NCBI GenBank assembly: GCA_023421635.1
Contig: JAEZSU010000225.1
Coordinates: forward strand, 1 to 11,529
DNA from: Actinomycetes bacterium
GTDB lineage: Bacteria; Actinomycetota; Actinomycetes; Actinomycetales; Microbacteriaceae
DNA: 11,529 nt
Direction of reading: 5' to 3'
The position numbers were made by a program, and so were the translations under genes. The notes under the pieces were generated by a model. It ran no database searches. It was given only the letters and a program-made list of their open reading frames with translations, and was not told the origin of the DNA. Of this stretch, positions 8,332 through 11,529 are shown piece by piece. Every line of letters starts with the position of its first letter. Within the stretch, counting starts at the first letter, position 1.

Positions 8332-8586
8332 TTACCGGCCCGCACCGGCGTAGGGCAGGAGCGCCATCTCGCGTGCGTTCTTGATCGCCTTGGCGATCAG
8401 ACGCTGCTCCTGCACCGACACACCGGTGATACGACGGGCACGGATCTTCCCGCGCTCCGAGATGAACTTGCGAAGCGTCGCCACATCCTTGTAATCGATG
8501 AGGCCGACGCGGATCGCCTTCGCGGGAGCGGTGGGCTTGCCACCCTTCCGCGGCTTGCGGCGGTCGCCGCTCGACTTTCCAGCCAT
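8332..8586 (-). CDS. rpsR: 30S ribosomal protein S18, cysteine-free type
   Basis: S18 of the small subunit, which binds 16S rRNA as a pair with S6. It has 84 residues. The conserved core [19 protein letters not shown] is followed by [14 protein letters not shown] and [11 protein letters not shown] basic Lys/Arg-rich N-terminus of about 25 residues precedes it. There is no cysteine, so this is the zinc-independent (C-) form rather than the zinc-binding CxxC form seen in some actinobacterial S18 proteins. The ATG is preceded by AAGGAAA. The gap to ssb contains a hairpin. Confidence 0.96.
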   Translation of the reverse strand: MAGKSSGDRRKPRKGGKPTAPAKAIRVGLIDYKDVATLRKFISERGKIRARRITGVSVQEQRLIAKAIKNAREMALLPYAGAGR

Positions 8587-8610
8587 TGTGTTTCCTTACG
8601 AGAGATTGTT

Positions 8611-8635
8611 CGGATGCGGTGGCAACCCGCATCCG
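8611..8635 (-). promoter_or_regulatory. Hairpin between ssb and rpsR
   Basis: This is a 9-bp perfect inverted repeat, CGGATGCGG (8611-8619) and CCGCATCCG (8627-8635), with a 7-base loop. It lies 6 bases past the ssb stop and 24 bases before the rpsR start. There is no following T-run. It could be a partial attenuator, a processing or stability element, or an intercistronic spacer; the sequence alone does not decide. Confidence 0.5.
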
Positions 8636-8641
8636 GATGAA

Positions 8642-9142
8642 TCAGAACGGGGTGTCGTCGCCGTAGGCGCCGGGGGCGCCCCACGCGTCCGCGGTGGTGT
8701 TCCCGCCGGCCGAGCCGGGGGTCGCCCACGGCTCGTCGGCCGCGGCCACCTGGCCACGCTGCGCACCGCCACCACCACCGGCGGCGCGGGTGACCTGCGC
8801 CGTGGCGTAGCGGAGGCTCGGACCGATGTCCTCGATCTCGAGCTCGATCGCGGTGCGCTGGTTGCCCTCGCGGTCCTGGTAGGAGCGCTGCTTCAGACGG
8901 CCGGTCGCGATGACCCGCATGCCCTTCGTCAGCGAACCCGCCACGTGCTCGGCGAATTCACGCCACACCGACGCACGGAGGAACAGCGCTTCGCCGTCCT
9001 TCCATTCGCCGGAGGCACGGTCGAAGTTGCGCGGCGTCGATGCGATCGTGAAGTTCGCGACGGGGAGCCCGTTCTGCGTGTACCGCAGCTCCGGGTCCGC
9101 CGTGAGGTTTCCCACGACGGTGATGATCGTTTCGCCGGCCAT
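8642..9142 (-). CDS. ssb: Single-stranded DNA-binding protein
   Basis: SSB coats single-stranded DNA at replication forks and recruits partner proteins. The 166-residue product has an OB-fold domain (about 1-115). It starts with [19 protein letters not shown] and continues through [25 protein letters not shown] and [19 protein letters not shown] glycine-rich disordered linker (about 118-155) follows. The acidic C-terminal tip ends DDTPF, matching the DDxPF tail used for protein contacts. The ATG lies 5 bases after the rpsF stop, so translation is probably coupled. The product would act at the same fork as DnaB. Confidence 0.97.
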   Translation of the reverse strand: MAGETIITVVGNLTADPELRYTQNGLPVANFTIASTPRNFDRASGEWKDGEALFLRASVWREFAEHVAGSLTKGMRVIATGRLKQRSYQDREGNQRTAIELEIEDIGPSLRYATAQVTRAAGGGGGAQRGQVAAADEPWATPGSAGGNTTADAWGAPGAYGDDTPF

Positions 9143-9147
9143 GACCG

Positions 9148-9531
9148 TTACGCCTTCGGAGCCTTCGCGGGAGCGGCAGCCTTGCGGGCGGCCTTCTCCT
9201 CGGCGCGCTTGGCCTCGGACGCGATCATGGCGATCGCCTCTTCGGCGCGCAGGACCTTGGTGCGCATGATGATCTCGGACAGCTTCAGCTGACGGTCGAG
9301 CTCCTGCGTGGCCTCGCTGGTGGCAGTGAAGTTCACGACGGCGTAGATGCCCTCGTTCTTCTTCTGGATCTCGTACGCGAGACGGCGCTTGCCCCACACG
9401 TCGACCTTGTCGATCGAGCCACCATCGTTCGTGATGACCTTCAGGAACTTGTCGAGGTTGGGGGCAACCTGACGCTCGTCGATCTCGGGGTCGAGGATGA
9501 CCATGAGCTCGTACTGGTGCGAGTGCGTCAC
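9148..9531 (-). CDS. rpsF: 30S ribosomal protein S6
   Basis: S6 of the small subunit, the partner of S18. The 127 residues include the ferredoxin-like S6 core: [14 protein letters not shown], then [22 protein letters not shown], then [13 protein letters not shown] tail rich in Ala and Lys (about 108-127) follows and is probably disordered. The GTG start is supported by a nearly perfect Shine-Dalgarno sequence, AAGGAGGTGG, about 7 bases upstream. It is the first gene of the rpsF-ssb-rpsR-rplI operon. Confidence 0.97.
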   Translation of the reverse strand: MTHSHQYELMVILDPEIDERQVAPNLDKFLKVITNDGGSIDKVDVWGKRRLAYEIQKKNEGIYAVVNFTATSEATQELDRQLKLSEIIMRTKVLRAEEAIAMIASEAKRAEEKAARKAAAPAKAPKA

Positions 9532-9538
9532 TAACCCA

Positions 9539-9586
9539 CCTCCTTCGGACTAGAACGGCTATCGGGGCTTTCCCGGTAGCAGGAGG
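9539..9586 (-). promoter_or_regulatory. Candidate S6:S18 autoregulatory leader of rpsF
   Basis: In the minus-strand leader, CCUCCU (9586-9581) can pair with the rpsF Shine-Dalgarno AGGAGG (9544-9539) and so hide it. Between them sits a hairpin (9579-9559) with CUA/UAG and CGGG/CCCG helices around a C-A mismatch, then an unpaired segment containing CCG (9558-9556). CCG next to a helix is a hallmark of the known S6:S18 mRNA-binding motif. The fold was drawn by eye. Confidence 0.42.
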
Positions 9587-9644
9587 GTGTAATGCACGTC
9601 GTCACGGGCTTACGCGCACACGGGCGCGACCGGACAACCGCATC

Positions 9645-9650
9645 AGTCTA
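9645..9650 (-). promoter_or_regulatory. Possible -10 element of the rpsF operon
   Basis: TAGACT on the minus strand matches TANNNT and would start transcription near 9638, giving a leader of about 107 bases that contains the candidate regulatory fold. No convincing -35 is visible at 17 bases. Confidence 0.33.
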
Positions 9651-9689
9651 CCGGACGCGTTCCCCCGGCGCATCTGCGATTCCCCCGGG

Positions 9690-9695
9690 TAGCGT
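9690..9695 (+). promoter_or_regulatory. -10 element of a probable leaderless transcript
   Basis: TAGCGT (TANNNT) ends 6 bases before the ATG at 9702, the spacing expected if transcription starts at the A of the start codon. No Shine-Dalgarno precedes the ATG, which supports leaderless translation. A -35 is not clear. Confidence 0.5.
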
Positions 9696-9701
9696 TGGGC
9701 C

Positions 9702-10688
9702 ATGGAGTGGACCGCGGACGTCACCGCCGGCGCGTGGCTGCAGGAACGGATCGACGACCCGTGGCGGGGGACGATCCACGACGTGGTGCCGCGGGGCTTC
9801 CCGGCATACGCCCGGCTGCTGCATCCGACCGTGCGGTCGCGCCCGGTGGGCAGGCCCTGGCCACCCTTCCCGGTCGAGCGGCACCGCCGCGAGTGGGACG
9901 CCTTCGCCGCCGCGGAACCGGAGATCGAGACGGTCGCCGCCGGCTGGCGGGATGCGGCTGACGCCTTCGGCACCACGCTGCATCCGCTCGCCCAGTGGGC
10001 CGCGCTCGTGCGCACGACCGGCGGCGAGCCGGGCGAGGTGCGCGCCGCGGTCTCGGCGGAGGGGTGGGAGTTCGATCCGCCGCGGCCCGGCGACCTGGAT
10101 GCGGAGGTGCTCTCCCGACTGGTGTCGCATCTGGTCGGCGACGCCCCCTCCCCCGGTTTCTCCGCCGTGTGGGCGGGCTGGGGCGGGCTGCTCGGTCGCG
10201 CCGGGATCGCGCCGAGCCGCGTCGTGCTCACTGCCGCCGACGACGACCCGGCGCAGGAGCGCCTGCGACAGACCCTCGAACACAGCATCATCGACCCGTT
10301 CAATCGTCCGTACGCCACGCAGAGCTGGCAGCCGGGACTCCTCCCGGACGATGTTTCACGTGGAACCCTGCTTGAGCTCCCTGCCCGCGAGCACGTCCTC
10401 TTCACCGGTGACCTGCGCTCCTTCGCCGACGACGGCTGGCCGGCGGCCGTGCCGTGGGCCGACCCGGACCTCGTCGAGGCCGGCTTCCCGCATCCGGCGC
10501 AGAGTCCCAGCATCCTCTGGCCCGCCGACCACTCCTGGGTCGTGGTCACCGAGGTGGACTGGGACTCGACCGTCGTGGGCGGCTCGGCGGAGCGGATCGC
10601 CGCGCTCTGCGCCGACCCCGGGCTCGAGGCGCTCCCGCTTGCGACCGATGCCCGCCTGCAGTGGGATGCGGACGAGGTGAACCGGTGA
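9702..10688 (+). CDS. Conserved-looking protein of unknown function
   Basis: I do not recognise a family. The 328-residue product looks soluble: it is acidic, rich in Trp and Pro, and has no signal peptide or membrane helix. It opens MEWTADVTAGAWLQERIDDP. A middle part (about 70-180) looks helical and rich in Ala and Trp. The C-terminal part has HVLFTGDLRSFAD (about 227-239) and DHSWVVVTEVDWDSTVVGGS (about 277-296). The latter resembles the ligand-shielding strands of small uncharacterised actinobacterial proteins, but no function follows. The ATG is leaderless by appearance. The stop overlaps the next gene's GTG as GTGA, so the two products may act together. Codon use is typically GC-rich, except at the parS-like site, which holds the gene's only GTT and only TCA codons. 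Confidence 0.8.
   Translation: MEWTADVTAGAWLQERIDDPWRGTIHDVVPRGFPAYARLLHPTVRSRPVGRPWPPFPVERHRREWDAFAAAEPEIETVAAGWRDAADAFGTTLHPLAQWAALVRTTGGEPGEVRAAVSAEGWEFDPPRPGDLDAEVLSRLVSHLVGDAPSPGFSAVWAGWGGLLGRAGIAPSRVVLTAADDDPAQERLRQTLEHSIIDPFNRPYATQSWQPGLLPDDVSRGTLLELPAREHVLFTGDLRSFADDGWPAAVPWADPDLVEAGFPHPAQSPSILWPADHSWVVVTEVDWDSTVVGGSAERIAALCADPGLEALPLATDARLQWDADEVNR
10352..10367. other. parS-like ParB-binding site
   Basis: TGTTTCACGTGGAACC matches the classical parS sequence TGTTTCACGTGAAACA at 14 of 16 positions. Its core, GTTTCACGTGGAAC, is a form commonly found in actinobacteria. It lies inside the unknown gene at 9702-10688 and reads as codons GTT-TCA-CGT-GGA, which are unusual for this gene. parS sites load ParB for chromosome segregation and cluster near oriC, consistent with the dnaB and rpsF neighbourhood. 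Confidence 0.82.
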
Positions 10689-11529
10689 CGGGGGCGTTCG
10701 ACGCACGGGCGCTGACCAACCCCGTCGAACGCCGCGACGTCACCGCCTTCCTGGCGCGGCTGCGCGCGCAGGGCGCCCTTCCCCGCTCGAACGGTGCCGC
10801 GTGGATCGTGCTCGGCGTGGTGGCCGCGGCCGTCGTGGCGATGCTCACCGCGCTCGGCACCGTCTCGGCCGCGATGATCGGCGCCCTGGCGCAGCGGTCC
10901 GGCGGCGCGGGAGTCGGGGTCGCCGTCGCACTGCTGCCGCTGCTCCTGATGCTGGCGATCGCGGGGCTCGGCATCTGGTGGTGGGTCGCCTCGGCGCGCG
11001 CACGGCAGTCGCGGTGGTTCCGCCTCGACCGGTTCGCCGCGGCGAACGGGATGACCTTCCTGCCCGAGATCCCCGGCCCGCCGCTGCCGGGGATGATCTT
11101 CTCAGTGGGCTCGGACCGTCGCGCCGAGGACGTCGTCCGCGGCGAGCGACCCCGGTTCGTCGAGTTCGCGAACCACCGCTACACGACCGGCTCGGGCAAG
11201 AACCGCACCACGCACCGGTGGGGATACGTCGCGATCAAGCTGGACGTGCCGCTCCCCCACATCGTGCTCGACGCGCTCGGCAACAACGCCCTCTTCGGAG
11301 CGAGCAACCTGCCGGCATCCTTCGGCCGCGAGCAGCGCCTCGGGCTCGAGGGCGATTTCGACCGATACTTCGCGCTGTACTGCCCCGCCGGCTACGAGCG
11401 CGACGCCCTCTACCTCTTCACCCCCGACATCATGGCGCGCTTCATCGACAACGCCGCCGCGCTCGATGTCGAGATCGTGGACGACTGGCTGTTCCTCTAT
11501 ACGAAGCGCCCGGCGTCCACCCTCGATCC
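10685..11529 (+). CDS. Two-helix membrane protein of unknown function (partial)
   Basis: The reading frame is open from the GTG to the right edge, 281 codons, and its end lies outside the window. I do not recognise the family. A short cytoplasmic-looking N-terminus (AFDARALTNPVERRDVTAFL) is followed by two hydrophobic segments, about 43-69 (WIVLGVVAAAVVAMLTALG and onward) and about 79-101 (VGVAVALLPLLLMLAIAGLG, then WWW). A long soluble domain follows. It contains FRLDRFAAANGMTFLPEIPG, FVEFANHRYTTGSG, WGYVAIKLDVPLPHIVLDAL, DFDRYFALYCPAGYERDALY and FTPDIMARFID. The layout is reminiscent of uncharacterised DUF3137-like membrane proteins, but I cannot confirm this. The start overlaps the previous stop (GTGA) and has a GAGG upstream. 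Confidence 0.82.
   Translation, partial: MTGAFDARALTNPVERRDVTAFLARLRAQGALPRSNGAAWIVLGVVAAAVVAMLTALGTVSAAMIGALAQRSGGAGVGVAVALLPLLLMLAIAGLGIWWWVASARARQSRWFRLDRFAAANGMTFLPEIPGPPLPGMIFSVGSDRRAEDVVRGERPRFVEFANHRYTTGSGKNRTTHRWGYVAIKLDVPLPHIVLDALGNNALFGASNLPASFGREQRLGLEGDFDRYFALYCPAGYERDALYLFTPDIMARFIDNAAALDVEIVDDWLFLYTKRPASTLD

Noticed and set aside
9540..9701. A tRNA or other structured RNA gene in the gap between rpsF and the unknown gene
   Set aside because: No cloverleaf or conserved T-loop sequence is visible; the symmetry present is explained by the rpsF leader fold.

Overview
The window comes from a high-GC actinobacterium, most likely a Microbacteriaceae member and plausibly Microbacterium. 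The evidence is the strongly GC-biased third codon positions, the many GTG starts and four-base gene overlaps, the actinobacterial rpsF-ssb-rpsR-rplI block with dnaB nearby, and the protein sequences themselves. The species is inferred, not shown. The window appears to lie near the replication origin. It carries the replicative helicase gene, a cluster of DnaA-box sequences, and a parS-like ParB site inside a coding sequence.

Layout from left to right. dnaB (minus strand, 76-1446) follows 75 bases with no gene. Its upstream region (1447-1842) holds a well-spaced promoter, four good DnaA boxes directly upstream of that promoter, an AT-richer stretch, and short tandem repeats. A 16-bp perfect hairpin (1842-1886) closes a minus-strand operon of five genes. 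In transcription order these are a PfkB-family kinase (7023-6031), a LOG/TIGR00725-like Rossmann protein (6034-5441), an NMT1/THI5-type lipoprotein solute receptor (5429-4383), an ABC ATPase (4386-3571) and a single-chain permease made of two homologous halves (3574-1943). Three of the four junctions are 4-base stop/start overlaps; at the fourth, the receptor could also start on such an overlap. A divergent GntR/UTRA repressor gene (7105-7812) faces the operon across a short AT-rich gap that holds a 7-bp-arm palindrome, the likely operator. A strong bidirectional terminator (7825-7855) separates gntR from the convergent ribosomal operon.

The ribosomal operon (minus strand) is rpsF (9531-9148), ssb (9142-8642), rpsR (8586-8332) and rplI (8320-7868). 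Its leader can fold so that the Shine-Dalgarno sequence is paired, which suggests S6:S18 feedback. Divergent from it are two coupled genes of unknown function: 9702-10688, which seems to be leaderless and contains the parS-like site, and a two-helix membrane protein that runs off the right edge (10685-11529).

How it works together: the housekeeping parts cover replication (DnaB, SSB), chromosome segregation (parS) and the ribosome (S6, S18, L9). The accessory part is a self-contained uptake-plus-processing cassette between rplI and dnaB. My best hypothesis is that the importer brings in a nucleoside-like or other N-glycosidic or vitamin-like compound, the kinase phosphorylates it, and the LOG-like enzyme cleaves the phosphorylated product. 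The substrate cannot be read from the sequence.
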